A stretch of 64,000 nt of DNA, taken from positions 646,623 to 710,622 of the forward strand of contig VZSF01008493.1 of assembly GCA_013398295.1 (NCBI GenBank). The letters run 5' to 3'. Below the pieces are notes generated by a model, which saw nothing but the letters and a program-made list of their open reading frames with translations, did no database searches and was not told the DNA's origin. The position numbers and the translations under genes were made by a program. The stretch is from Chionis minor. Taxonomy: Eukaryota; Chordata; Aves; Charadriiformes; Chionididae. Below are positions 12,781 through 24,850 of the stretch, in pieces; within the stretch, counting starts at the first letter, position 1, and every line of letters starts with the position of its first letter.

Positions 12781-13260
12781 TTTGTGTTTTATTTGCACTT
12801 ACTCATTCCTTCTCTTAATAGAATCGCTAAAATAACCTTCACCTGAAATATTAAGCCCTAAAGATTTGCTGCCACAGTAAATATTACACTTGAATTGATT
12901 AGATGCACTTCAGAAATCAAGCCACATTCTTAATAGAGGAGCGGTGCATATTTTCAATGTTTATCGTACTGTATTAGGTGTTTAATTAAAAAGAATTTCC
13001 CAGAGGATTAGCCAGCTTCATGTTGATGGCAGAAGCAGATCTGTTAGTGATTTTTGGCAGGTAATTATAATGTTGAACTAGATGGCTTGAGCTGAATATT
13101 TTATGATAACAGCTCTAGTTGGAATGAAGAGAAATATAATCACTCTTTTTGCTAGGGGGGAAAAAAAATCAAACAAGTACACACACCTGTTTGCTTCTGC
13201 TGGTTTTCCAGCTTGGTAAATTAGGAAGGAATTAGTGTAGATATTATCCAGATTACTGGG
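12781..13260. promoter_or_regulatory. AT-rich motif-dense block, possible conserved enhancer
   Basis: The block is AT-rich and contains a forkhead-type GTAAATA (12877-12883), the 10-bp palindrome TTTAATTAAA (12981-12990) and several TAAT cores. It is followed by a short CpG-rich patch. This composition resembles conserved noncoding elements, but conservation is not visible here and the call is inferred. Confidence 0.2.
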
Positions 13261-13402
13261 CTGAGCTCCGCAGCAGGGAGCGCGGGACTCGGCTGATGAC
13301 TCTCACTGCTCGCCCTTCCACAAACACCTGCTCTCGCGTGCTCCTCGGGGCGCCGGGGGGCTTTCATTTCCATTGCCTGCTCTTACGTTGGATTAAGCCG
13401 GA

Positions 13403-13666
13403 TCAGCGGGACAGGATGTAGCCCTGCGTGTAAGAGGCTGGGAAAAAAAGCATCTTCTCCTCCTTCGGTAACCTGCTGCCTATCTGGGCGTGATGTTCAA
13501 GAATCTTCATGAGATCAAGAGAGGTTTTACCTGGTATAGCCACCATCCACTGATCCCTTTGACATCCCTGGGGCGGAGCAAACTTGGTCCTTACTGATGT
13601 TTGTTGATCGTGCGGCAGCAGGTAGATGGTGTGAGAGGAGACAAACAGCAAGTAAGAGTGGGGCAT
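13403..13666 (-). other. Unassigned 87-codon open frame, weak exon candidate
   Basis: The later part of the predicted protein (QRDQWMVAIPGKTSLDLM and on) is polar and protein-like. In the middle a pyrimidine-rich stretch followed by ACATCAG could act as an acceptor, and ATACCAG|GTAAAA could act as a donor. I recognise no family. Sites like these are frequent by chance, so this is only a candidate. Confidence 0.08.
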
Positions 13667-13872
13667 GGAGCGGGGTTATTTCTGAGACAGGCTCAGCCCA
13701 GACCCCTCGCCACCAAGCTGGTCCTGCACAAGGGCTTCCATGGTGGACCTTTCAGACAGGCTGGGACATGGCACATGCCGAATCCACTTGCTGCTGCTCT
13801 AATTGCTCAGAAAGCTGCAAATGAATAGGACTTATTAGATCAGATCATTAATCCTCAAAGTCCAGCAGCATC

Positions 13873-13961
13873 NNNNNNNNNNNNNNNNNNNNNNNNNNNN
13901 NNNNNNNNNNNNNNNNNNNNNNNNNNNNNNNNNNNNNNNNNNNNNNNNNNNNNNNNNNNNN
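13873..13961. other. Assembly gap (89 N)
   Basis: A run of 89 N's interrupts the sequence. The right flank begins with a T run, so a homopolymer or other hard-to-read sequence may lie inside. Frames and repeats cannot be followed across it. Confidence 0.99.
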
Positions 13962-16019
13962 TTTTTTAGTTGTTATTACTTGATATTGAGTGTAGCATTA
14001 GCTGTCCCTGCTTTCGGCGCACCCCTGCGCGATGGGGTGTGTTTGCAGGAGAGGATGTGTTTCCTGGCCCTGCCCAGAGCACGTGCAGCGCTGGGAGCTG
14101 CCAAATCCAGGACACGGTCGCTGAAAGCTGTCTGTGGACACTGACGGGAGAGTTTGGAAAAGCCCTGAAACATTGGGCTCAGCATTTGATAGGGATTAGG
14201 CTGAATGAGCTGATATAAGGAGAAGGAGAAAACAGATGGGAGAAAGCATTTATGAAGCAGCTGCCTGTTAACCAATAATTTGGTACATTTCCTTCAGTTC
14301 TTTTCATTAAGCCACAATATGTGGATGTCTCATTTTCTGTGAGATGCATTGAATGTTCAAAAGACTCGGCTATAATTACACAAATGCTGAAAGAGCAGAG
14401 ACATGCACTGTGTCAGGAATAGTTCTCTCTCTTTGTGTTTTGGAGTACAACAGCCTGATACAGCACCCTTCTTCTCCACCCATCTCTTCTTTATGAATTC
14501 TTTTCAGCAATTAACAGGGTAATGAAATGAACTGATGATTTGCAGTGAATGTTGTTTAAATCTGAGAACTCCCCATGGAGGGTTTGATTTCAGGTCTTAG
14601 ACCCTTGGTGGCGGCTCAGTGTGGGAACCCAGGATTTATCAATGTATAGATCAAAACTTGCTTGATTGTCCATGATCTCTACTGCGGGAGAGAATTTGTG
14701 CTTTCATTCTGATAATAGCCAGATATGGTCACATCTTCTCTGAACTCCTTTGAGACCCCTTGAACCTGCAGTTCAAAATATAGGACCGAATTTTTGAAAG
14801 AACTCAAAATGACAGCACTTATTTTCCTTAATTTGTTGCACACCTTTTTAATGTTAGGTTAATGATACTACATTAATGACTCAAAATTTCCCTGTTGCCT
14901 TCCCACCTCAAGTTCCTCACCAAAACATGCGGTGGATCTTCCAGGGATCTGTGCCATAGGATTAGCAGGGAGAGGCCACATTGTATGGAGCACATCTGTC
15001 CCGGATCAGAAAGGTGAGCCTGGCTTGTCTGTGCCTTCCCGGCCCAGGGGTAGGGATGGAGATACTACGAAACTCCAGTTCTCATTCCTGGTCCTCTAAA
15101 TCCACCTGTAGGACATTGGACTTGCACTGGTCCCAGGCAGCAGAAGGGAGCATCGTTCCCAGTGTTTGTGGTTAATATAACCAGTTCCCTTAGCGACCTA
15201 CAGAGGGATCGGGTATTGAAAGAGATGAGGTGCTTTGAATACACTGTTAAATGGGCAAGAAATTTTAGTGGATTCCAGCTAGAAATGGCTTTTTTATGAC
15301 AAGATGTGATATACTGCTTTTCAGTAGGCAGGGATGGTAAGCAAGCCTCTCTGGTAATGTTTCGGGTTTCCATGGTGTGAATTAAGGCCTCGGTTACCAA
15401 GTCCACCCGCCGGAATGTTGCATGGTTTTTAAACTGAGGTAAAAAGAAACCTGAATCTTTACAGGCAGAGTAGGTGCTTCCTGATGCAGAGACCTGCCAG
15501 GCATCCTGGCTTTTCAGCTGCCCTGAGATTGACTGGAAAGGAAAAGTTGAATTTTTGTAACGTGCACCCACTTGCTCTTCCAGCAAAATTTCCAGAGGGT
15601 TTCATTCCTTCTCTGGTTTTTCATTTTGGAGTCAAAGAGAAAAACAGTCAACTGCTGGCAACTGTCAGAGGTTTGTTAAGAAGAGTACAGTCCCCTGAAG
15701 CTGTGACAACTTCTACCAGCTAAGGGGTACATTGGGGATCTACTCAACCTTCTAGTGCAGTCAACTCAAGTGATTGATTTCAATTATTTCTGAAAGCTTT
15801 GAAATACTAATGCCAGAAAATAACTTTTTTGTGAGCTTCAAATGGAGTTACGTGCAGACGTGGTAGTGCAGGGATGTGCAGAAAGTCAGTTTATCAGTGT
15901 CCATCTCACTCACCAGGCAGGCTGCTTCATCTTCTAATGCTAAACTCCTGACGTGATGATTCAGATTAATCATTAGCTTCTTATTAGTCTTGGTCATTAA
16001 GTTTATTATTTCTTAGAGA

Positions 16020-16037
16020 AATAATAATAATAATAAT
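16020..16037. repeat. (AAT)6 microsatellite
   Basis: Six perfect AAT units in tandem. It is a potentially polymorphic short tandem repeat. Confidence 0.95.
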
Positions 16038-17999
16038 TCTGAGACAATCTATGGACGCACTAGCCTCTTGTGGCAGCCGAGTCCCATGTTTGTGTCACCC
16101 CAGTGAAGCTAGGATTCCTCCAGCTCATGAGAGCTCTGCTCTCCATTAAACAACGCAGGAAAGTGGCTTTTACCACTTGAATTGTCTTCCCTCCCCAAAC
16201 ACGTGTGGTCTCAGCTCCTCTGTCACTGCTATTAGCCCACCCAGCTCCGCTGTCTCCTTGTGCCCTACTCTCCTGAGTGGGAAGCCGGGACTCGCAGCCG
16301 CCTCGCAGGCAGCGGTTTTGCTCTAAGAACAGTGGGAGGTCTGTGTGTGCAAAAGGCTCTGGCTCCTGAGGAACGCAATTACCATTGATCAGGCTGAAAC
16401 AGAGTTGCGTGCTCCGAGTTTAGCTTTTCATGCCGCTATTGTTATCTGCCGAATTCATTAACTCTGCAGTGCAGCTCAGGGTGCTTTAAAAATTTAAATG
16501 GAATTGACTGAAAACCAAAACCCAAGTACAGATGAGTGTTATTTACCTCCAGCACTCCCTATAATTCTCAGTCTGAAGCTAAAATACCAGCAGTTATTTC
16601 CCCCAGCTCCTCTGTATAATGGTCTTCTGCATTAAAACTTTGCTTGGTTGTGTGTCTGCATGTCCCTGAAGAGAGGCAGGGTCCACCTGCAGAAGGGCTG
16701 GGGCCAGCACAGAGGGGGCCCTGGTGGCCAGGCAGGAACTGGTGCTCGGGAGAGGGGAGATGGCTGTTTGTCTGACGGCCATGCCAGCCTGTGGCAGGTT
16801 AGAAAGCGGCTCTGACAGCGTGCTGCAGGGGCTGGTACGAACAGAGCTTTGGTTTTGGCCACAACCTTTGTACCATGTATTTTTCTCACACAAAGCCTGT
16901 AACAGTTACTGGTGCTGGAGCTCTTTTTTGTATAGAGATATTTGTAGAAAGTTTCTCCTCTGGCTACTGTCTGTGTATTACCTGTTTTCATGGCACATTT
17001 AGACATTTAACTGTCTTTGAGGTTCTTCTGGTTTTGCCACCAGCAGATCAAGTTGGATGAGCTGGAACATGTAGAAGTCGTTACAGAGAGGTGATGGGAA
17101 GGCATGCAGAGAGGGGTGTTTCCTGGATTGCTCATTTCTAGAGGGAATTGGGCCCCTTTTCTTTCTCCTTTCTGTTCACTTGCAATGTCTAAAGACTGAA
17201 AAGGTGCGCGTTTCCAAAGAATAGGGGCTGAGCCTCGACAGACCAATTTTCCCCATCCCGCCTGTTGTGCTGTTGGGAAACGCTGCAGCTGAACAGCACT
17301 ACCGGCGAGCTGCTGGGGCTGGGGAGCGATCCTACGCTGCGCTAGCAGAAAAATAGTGTAAAAATCAATTCTTTCCCTTTTTCAATAATATCATGCATAT
17401 ATCTACTGGAGCTTCGGCAGAGTGCAAAGTTGTGTCCACGGTTGGCAGCCTGATCTTTCCCAGGGCATTTAAAGATGTCTCAGCCAGTGACCTGGTGCCC
17501 ACACAGTGAGGAGATTTTCCATTCCCTTTCACGTACTCTGCTCCTGTCTCATGTTACTAGAAAATTACTGATTGTGCAGAATCTGGAACAACGGATGAAT
17601 AACTGGATTAACAGAGACAGCACATAGTGCAACCAGCATTTTTTCTTCCCATTCCTGGAGACAGAAATAAACAAAATTCAACCAGGGACAGGAAAATGAA
17701 GCTACAAAACTGGTGCAGGACTTACCAACATACCTTAAATGCTTGTGCTCTGATTACAGGTATAATTACTTCTCAGTGCTTGCATCACGTAGCTTTACTG
17801 TATGCATTGGACAGGATATTTACCATTTTTTAAGGTTAGAAGGAAAAAGAATTGCTAAGTGATGTTTGAGGAAAATATAAAGTTTGAGATAAATTTTTAA
17901 TAGCTTTAAATGCTGCTGACAGGACTCGGTCATTGGCTTCAGCAGGAACTAAGTGCTCCCTGCATCTGAAGCTTGAGTACCTATAGAGCTAGAGTTTCT

Positions 18000-18700
18000 T
18001 TTTAAACATTAATTAAAATGTTCTGTTAAAATACTAAAATCATAATAGATATTCTGCAGTTGGTATAATGAATTAGCACATCGTGGCTCCATGAGACTAA
18101 AAAGGTTTTACCAGCTTAATGTTATGTGTCTAAATCACAGCCTTATTGCCTTGACACAGAAGGTTATTATCAAATCCAGTTATATGTAAACTAGTTACAC
18201 GCCTGAAATATTAGTGCCTGCCACTGCATTTCTATAATCGAACATACATAGTTTTTAAAAACTAAGAAAGATGTATGCAGTCAATACTGGGAGTGGTTTG
18301 TATCTTCTTTTTTTTTATTTATTTAATATATAGGGTAATATATGGGCAAACTATATTTCTTTTCATTTTTTAATTTTTTAGATCCTGTTTACTCTATAAG
18401 GTTATGTTTTTCCTGAATTAATTAGTCTGGAAGCAGTCCTGAATAGATAAATAAAACAAAGATATCAGTTGTCCTTTCTTAAAAGAATAGGGTTTTCTTT
18501 TGTGTTTTGAACAGGACTTCCAATGCCATTCAAAGGCATTCATTCTAAAAGATGAGAGATTTCCAATAACCAGTGGTAATTCATTGCGAGAGCTGTCTAT
18601 AACAAGAGAATCTTCATAAATACAATAGCCAACAATAAAGCATCTCTGTCATGTCATTTTATTGTTTTGGAATAAAATAGAGGAAGATGGTCCATACATA
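18000..18700. promoter_or_regulatory. Strongly AT-rich block, possible regulatory or matrix-attachment DNA
   Basis: About 700 bases are very AT-rich, with T-rich runs (18308-18317), repeated TATA/ATAT strings and a GAATTAATTAG string near 18415. Nothing coding is visible. Such DNA may be a conserved element, a nuclear-matrix attachment region or plain AT-rich intron; the sequence does not decide. Confidence 0.12.
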
Positions 18701-19857
18701 AAGCATCAACATAGCCATGCTAGAAGGCAATTTGGGAACACTTGAATCTCAAACTGCCATTTAAGAGCAAACCTCTTCCTGTTAAAAGACATGAGTGCTA
18801 ATAAGAATTAAGAAAATTAGTGTGATGAAAATTAGGCTGACCAAGGGAAAAAGAAACTATGATTAACAGGAGCATCTCTAAGTTTTACTGAATTTATTTA
18901 TCAGGTCTGGCAAATACCCACTTCCTACCTGGATTATCAGGTCAGAGGAGGGATACTGTACGTTCCCGCCTCAAACAGCTCCACGCTCGGTTCAGAGGGG
19001 CCGTGCACGGATCACGAGCCTTGGAGGCAGCCTTAGTGAGAAACGGTCTGTGTCATCTCCTTTTAAATACTTTTCTCCACCGAGATTCTAGAGAGAGGAG
19101 CATGAATTACTGCACAAAACATAGAAAGGCATCCTGTAGGCAAGGAAATCTTTAGCTCCCACCGTGTTAGCTATTTCTGTGCTACACTGAGCACAGATTT
19201 GAAATGTAATGTGGCAATTTTAATAGAAAGCCAGCTAAGAGCAAGAAGGTAGCAGTCACACTATCAAGGGCTTACATGCCACATTGGCCCTAATCTGTAC
19301 AAAATTGAATCCCCAACAGCACGGTTGACACAAAGGTCCTGCTCCTCTTACTCCAACTGCTGTACCTATTAGGGCCAAGTGTAATACTGTTGTGCTGAGC
19401 TCATTTTTCCTACAAATCTCTAGAACATAAAGCAGCAAAGCACCCCTGGCAGACAGCTGTATTTCCTCCCCTCTTTCTTGCTATTTCTGCACAAGGGAAA
19501 ATCGTTTTCCCCCGCCAGCTCCTCGCAGGAGTTACCCCGGTCCACAGCTGGCAAAGGGTTTAAAGCATCCTGGTAGCATCCTTGGGCCCAAAAACCAGCG
19601 GGGAACGAGGCAGGACCAATTTCTCCTGCTGCTCAGCTTAAAAAAAGCCAGGGCACAAGCTAGGCCTTAAGGCAAGTCTGCAAGAGGGCTACAAGTGTTA
19701 CTGAGGGCATTTGTAGGTGAGTTTATAGCAGAGACCTAAATGACCACATACAGCTTTCCATATAGGATTTTTTCATAAGAACGGCAGAATATTAAAAACT
19801 AGTGATGTGTATGAATGGATTACATAAACCTTCTGGGCATTCCTGCCCACTAATATC

Positions 19858-19882
19858 AGCTGTAATCATGAAAATTACAGCT
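19858..19882. repeat. Perfect hairpin, 9-bp arms
   Basis: AGCTGTAAT (19858-19866) and its exact reverse complement ATTACAGCT (19874-19882) are separated by the 7-base loop CATGAAA. It could form a stem-loop or a paired binding site holding two inverted TAAT-type cores. By itself it is too short for a microRNA precursor. Confidence 0.85.
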
Positions 19883-22037
19883 TAATTACCTGCTTGGGCA
19901 CAGGTACCAAATAATAATCCTGCCTCACTTGTCAAAACTGAGATGATGGCTGATGGCAGCCGTGTGATTCTCTCTGCCCTAGCCATGGGTTTCATTAACT
20001 CTGTCAATGTGACAACTGCCAAGTCCTGCTATTGACAGAAACTCCATGGTAAATTTGCTAAATTTCTTGGCTTGTGCTGCTACTCAGCTGTGTTATAATG
20101 CAAGGATATTTTTATGAATCCCAGGAGCCAAATTATCTCTACTGTAAAGACTATTCCATAACTTTTCAATCCTATACAATATACAGAAATTAGTCATCCG
20201 GTTCTTGAAAGCAGCAGAGAATGCATCGAGTTCACATCCCCAGTGATGCATGGTTCAGTGCTCATCATGATACAGTCATTTATCAGTGACAATACTGGAG
20301 GCAGTTTTTAAATTCAGCACCTCTGCCATTTCTGCGGAGAGCATCGCATGTTCCTGGGAGGACTGTCAACTGCTGGGTACCAAGCGATTTGTTACATCTT
20401 TTTATAATTCTTAATATCAATTCAGCCCTTTTTCAAACAAATCTAGTTTACTTCTTTAATCACTACGTAATCTTCACATAGGCCCTCGCCCAATAAACAT
20501 GCATATATGGTCCTTGTTAATTTGAAAGGAGTTACATTTGCATAGCAGTGAAGATTAGGAAGATTAAATGTCTTAGTTATATTCTATATTGTCATGATTT
20601 TTGGTACTCCTACTGACGGGCAGGAAAAAAAACCAGATTGCTTTCTCAGATAACATCCCAATCTTTGGGGTTTTGTTATTATGTTTTTAATGCAAGACTG
20701 TAGACCTGGTTGAGACTGCAAGTGGCAGAATGCGGGGAGGAAGGAAAGGTCTCTGGTGTCCCAGCCACTGCCCTACAGACATGGGTGTTTGGGCTGGCTG
20801 TGGACCTTGATGTGTTTCCACATCCTCTCTCACTTCAGCTGTCACTCCAAACAGGGATTGGCGAAGAAGCAGGATTATTACTTAGGTGCTAACAACCTGG
20901 GCAGAATGTATCAGAGGGTAATTAGAGGAGTGTAGTTTGTCCCTCTATGATTTCCCTGAAAGTGGTAGCCTTTCTCCAAGGGGGGAGACTGCAGAGATCA
21001 ACACTGCACAGCCTATCCTTTCCAGAGCCAGTGCCCCATCTCCACACCAGTGGCTGTTACTTTGAAAGCCTGCCAGAGCCAGGGAAGAGAGCTTGAGTTC
21101 TAGGTACGCTCAAGACGTTTGCATTTTTGGCCAGTAGTTATGATAATACAACTCTTACTAATGAAAATTAAGATTTGACACACTCTACACTGCCAGAAAT
21201 GATTGTGCAATATTAAGAATGCTAACAAATACTAGCACATGTATAACTGTTATTGTGTTCAACTCTCTAATAGCCATGGCAGGCTCTCTGGAGATGGGTT
21301 TGGGAATATCAAATATTGATCTGAATCTTTCATTGTTCCCTTGGTGGCTTTGGCACTTTATGTCTTTTATCTGCTCTTAACTTTTTTTAGCCTATTTTTT
21401 CAGCTTTGAAACACATGTTGTTGGGTTTTCCAAGCGTGACTGATTCCTCTTCTTCCTTTGAAAGAATTTATTGGACTGCAATGTATTACTTTAACTCAGA
21501 GAGATTATTGCTAGTACCCTTTTAGAATTACATGTACAAGGCTAATTGATCATTGCAGATAAATGTAGATTTTAAATGGAGCAGCATCGTTGATGATCTT
21601 CTAGGCAAACATAGGGCTGTGCAAAATGAGTTACTACTCTCTCTTAAGATGAACAGAGCAAGTTTTCGCTTGGTTTTAGCCCTTAAGGCTCCAGTAGAAT
21701 ACCAGCAGGATAAGGGCAGGTTCACACTAAGTGAAGCACAAAGAATCGATATAATTCTGGGAATAGGACTTTTTCAGAAAGAACGAATTTATTATCCTTG
21801 AAATAATTATTTTGATAGACTCCCTGTGGCTTACTAAAGACGTGTTTGGGTTTGCATTCATGCAGCTGAATCGGGTAGATATCCATCAGCCCTGCTTTTA
21901 CACATCATCCATAGTTGTTTTTCCAGGTGCTAAAGCCCATCAACTTTTAATGTGGTTGATTATTAAAGAGCTTTTGATATGTTCATGCTTCTCCTGGGCT
22001 GAGCAATGAAATGCCCATAACATTTAACACAGTAGCT

Positions 22038-22053
22038 TGACATTTAAATGTCA
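22038..22053. repeat. 16-bp perfect palindrome
   Basis: TGACATTTAAATGTCA reads the same on both strands. It contains the TTTAAA core and two inverted TGACA half-sites, the type of half-site bound by TALE homeodomain proteins (MEIS/PBX). Any function is inferred. Confidence 0.85.
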
Positions 22054-22439
22054 GTTAAAAGCCTTTTCTTGAGCTGGTACAATTTCCAGAGGGACGTGTG
22101 TTTCATTATCAGGACAGCTTCGCAAATAGCTAGATAATGTGACTGTGATTTCAGGTCCTTGCCACAGTTTTGTTCTATAAAGAGAGAATTTAAAATTAAT
22201 TATTCCCCGGACATACATAACTGAAGGAGTTGGTAATGCCTGGGACAGCAGCCGCTGCGTGCACAGGTGGGCATGGGGACAGGCACCAAGGAGGTTTGAC
22301 CAACTGCATTGGAGAACCAGGACTCTCTTTTTGCCATTTGCCATTGCCAGGAATGCTTGTGAAAATGACGTTTGTTTTCAAAACACTTTATTTGCTATTG
22401 AGCAAAAATCTACTTGGAAATAATAAAGGCCCAGAGCAG

Positions 22440-22463
22440 CTTATCCTGTGATCGCAGGATAAG
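22440..22463. repeat. Perfect hairpin with GATA-type half-sites
   Basis: CTTATCCTG (22440-22448) and CAGGATAAG (22455-22463) are exact reverse complements around the 6-base loop TGATCG. Each arm holds one GATAAG site, so this is an inverted pair of GATA-factor motifs as well as a potential stem-loop. Confidence 0.85.
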
Positions 22464-24608
22464 TGACCTCAGTGACCACGTCCCATACACTGGTGCCTCT
22501 GTTTTAGCTCTTGAAGGCTGTTCCTGAGGCCAAGGCAGGGCAGAAGGGAAAGGCATCCCTGCAGGCCACCAGCCAACACGGAGCAGCTTACAGAGCTGTT
22601 CCAAGTCTCTGTGCTTGAGCGCACAGAGGAGGCTTGAGAGGAGGCTCATGGCAAGGGGTCTTCCAGCACCCTCTCCCCTGTGGTTTCTCCTGGGCCAGTA
22701 CCACCTGGGCAGCTCTGAGCAGTTGTCTGCCATGCAGAAAGGCAGCATTCCTTATTTCTCTTTCTCTTATTACGCGATAAAACAGTTCTAGCTCCACTGC
22801 AGGGGAATAGCAATAGAGCCCAGAGCAAAATTTGCCCTTCTTGTTTGCCATTCAGTAGCATTCTCTTTAATTTTTAATGAATACAAATAACCCTATTCAC
22901 GAGGCTTTGGAATAACTAATATTGTATGCGCATTTGGTGGGAGACTAGTGATGTCACCTGTCTTTTTCAAATCTGAGATTATAATGTTAGATCTGGTACT
23001 GACAGTTTGAAATCCTTTATAAATGAATTAAATCGCTTTGTAACATCTAAAAAGAAGAGGCTGTGCTTCATCAAAACAGTACCTTTCTGAGGTAATAAAC
23101 AAAGTAATAATACGATTGTCAATTTCATTATTTGAGGTCTAGAATCAAGTTTAGAAAGAAAAAATTGAACATAGGTATGAACTGTTTCTAACAGTTGCTT
23201 TATCCGGCAAGGATCTTGGGTTCCTTTTCTGTCGGAGAGCAGCTGGGTTGCACAGAGAAGCCGCCTGATATGCAACGCGAGCTAAAGCAGACAAGCCAAG
23301 GAAATTAACACAGAACCTTCCAAAAACTACTTTGTTATAAGTTCAGTTTGAGTGAACTATTTTCATAGGACCAGTGTGTCCAGTTGTACACTCAGGTTTC
23401 CAGTGCTGGGGTAACAGTGCTGCGGGGCCATTTTTTGTCATATGTTGCAGATTGTAGTGAGTTGATCAGGGATTACTTCTTACTAGAGCACCATGCTAAG
23501 CAGAGTTCTCTCTGAATTAATTAATGCTAAAAGTACATTTCTAAAGGTTGGGGTTTTTCTGCTTGCTGAAAAGCATCCTCAAAAAATAGAATAGATGGTT
23601 CCGTAGAGTTTCAGTCTGTCCATCCACAAATGCCCACTAGCGTACAACTAAAAATTCTCCTCAGCCTGATTCAAAACTACCTCTTTAAAAGGCACAAATT
23701 ACTTGTGTCTTCCAGGGGCAAATAGCATCAGTTTCTTCTAAAAATGTTTTTGTAAGGAAGTTTGTGCCAAGTCATTGGCACATGCTGGCAGGTTCGAGGT
23801 GTCGTTGCTCCAGCGACCGAAGAGATGCTCCGTTCATTTTTGCGGCATGAGCGCACTGCATTGTGCTCCCTGCTTGTGTAGTTTCACAGATAAATTCCAA
23901 GCAAGTCAAGGTATTTACGAAATGAGAATGATCTGTTTAAGACCACAACCATTTGAGATTTCAAAGTACATACTTTGCCTTGCTCATACTGTTATTCCTT
24001 TTTTTTTTATTACCTGCTCTATGGGTTTGCATGGCAAGGATGTGATGGCAAAGTAGAATTGGGTTCTTTTCAAGCTATGCCAATTATTAAGTTTCCTCTG
24101 TTTACCAAGGAATTAAAGTCTCTAGTTTATTAGTCTGGGGCTCTGAGGTTTTTTTTTTTGGTTTGTGTTTCATTAAGCTTTTTCAGTGTTATGTCTAAAT
24201 AGAAGCTGCTGCTTTATATTGGGTCTTAATTCATGGTTGGATCCTAAGAATGATCGCAGAAGGTGAAGGGGATCTCTCTTTTCATTTGCAAATCTTTCCT
24301 TGTCTAGGACAGTATTGACTCAAAATTGAACCTTGATTTACTGTATAAAATTGCCCTAAGACATAAGCTGTTAGCTTGGGGGTGAGGGGGAAGGAAAGGA
24401 AGGTGAGACGCGATCTGAATGTCTGAGCTCAAGTCTGGAAAATAAGAACTTGAATTTCTCTTTATGTTTTATTTATTTATTGCTTATTCCACCTGTGCAG
24501 TCATTTGTAACTCTGCCACAGCTGTTCAATGTTACCAATATTCACCCCTTTCTCAGAGACAGCGCAGAGTCTCAAAGACTTCTCAGAGTAAGTCTTTGTA
24601 AGCAATTT

Positions 24609-24623
24609 CCCCCCCCCCCCCCC
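24609..24623. repeat. Poly(C) run, 15 C's
   Basis: Fifteen consecutive C's follow a TTT. It is a homopolymer liable to sequencing length error and, on the minus strand, a G15 run able to form quadruplex structure. Confidence 0.9.
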
Positions 24624-24760
24624 ATATTACCTTTTTGCGTAAGCACTATTTAAATATAACTACTCACTGCGGTGCCATCTATGCTACACAGAAATGCAAA
24701 TCACTATCCTAAAGGCAACTCACAGGACTGTATAGTTTTTAATTGTTGTCTTGTTACTGT

Positions 24761-24820
24761 TACCATCAGCAACAATAATTAGTACCATCAACAGCAATAT
24801 TTAGTACCATCAGCAAGAAC
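24761..24820. repeat. 22-bp tandem repeat, about 2.7 copies
   Basis: Units start at 24761, 24783 and 24805. Each opens TACCATCA and carries AGCAA; the first two end in TTTAG or ATTAG. Units 1 and 2 differ at a few positions and unit 3 is cut short. The perfect palindrome at 24837-24850 lies just downstream. Confidence 0.85.
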
Positions 24821-24836
24821 TGTGTGGTTTATACTG

Positions 24837-24850
24837 GCAGTATATACTGC
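24837..24850. repeat. 14-bp perfect palindrome
   Basis: GCAGTATATACTGC is its own reverse complement. It lies 17 bases after the 22-bp tandem repeat, and no known site is recognised in it. Confidence 0.85.

Larger units (their letters stand above)
8615..13872. other. Noncoding unique sequence, no gene seen
   Basis: No recognisable gene or transposon between the LTR and the assembly gap. Frames such as those at 8911-9258 and 12092-12391 resemble no family. The stretch ends with a CpG-richer patch (about 13262-13365) and an AT-rich motif block (12781-13260), listed separately. Confidence 0.65.
13962..19857. other. Noncoding unique sequence, no gene seen
   Basis: No recognisable gene or transposon. 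It includes a 173-codon minus-strand frame (15065-15586) with no family resemblance, an (AAT)6 microsatellite, a GC-richer patch near 16.25-16.32 kb, and a long AT-rich stretch at roughly 17.85-18.9 kb with ATTA cores. It is probably intergenic or intronic. Confidence 0.65.

Noticed and set aside
13071..13105. Possible old CR1 fragment (TTGAACTAGATGGCTTGAG)
   Set aside because: Resembles the CR1 block TTGGACTAGATGACC only over a short span; flanks do not continue the match.
15065..15586. 173-codon minus-strand frame
   Set aside because: Mixed composition without motifs, no promoter or splice context that I can support.
24761..24820. Could the 22-bp units be a CRISPR-like array?
   Set aside because: Units are directly adjacent with no spacers, and the genome is vertebrate.
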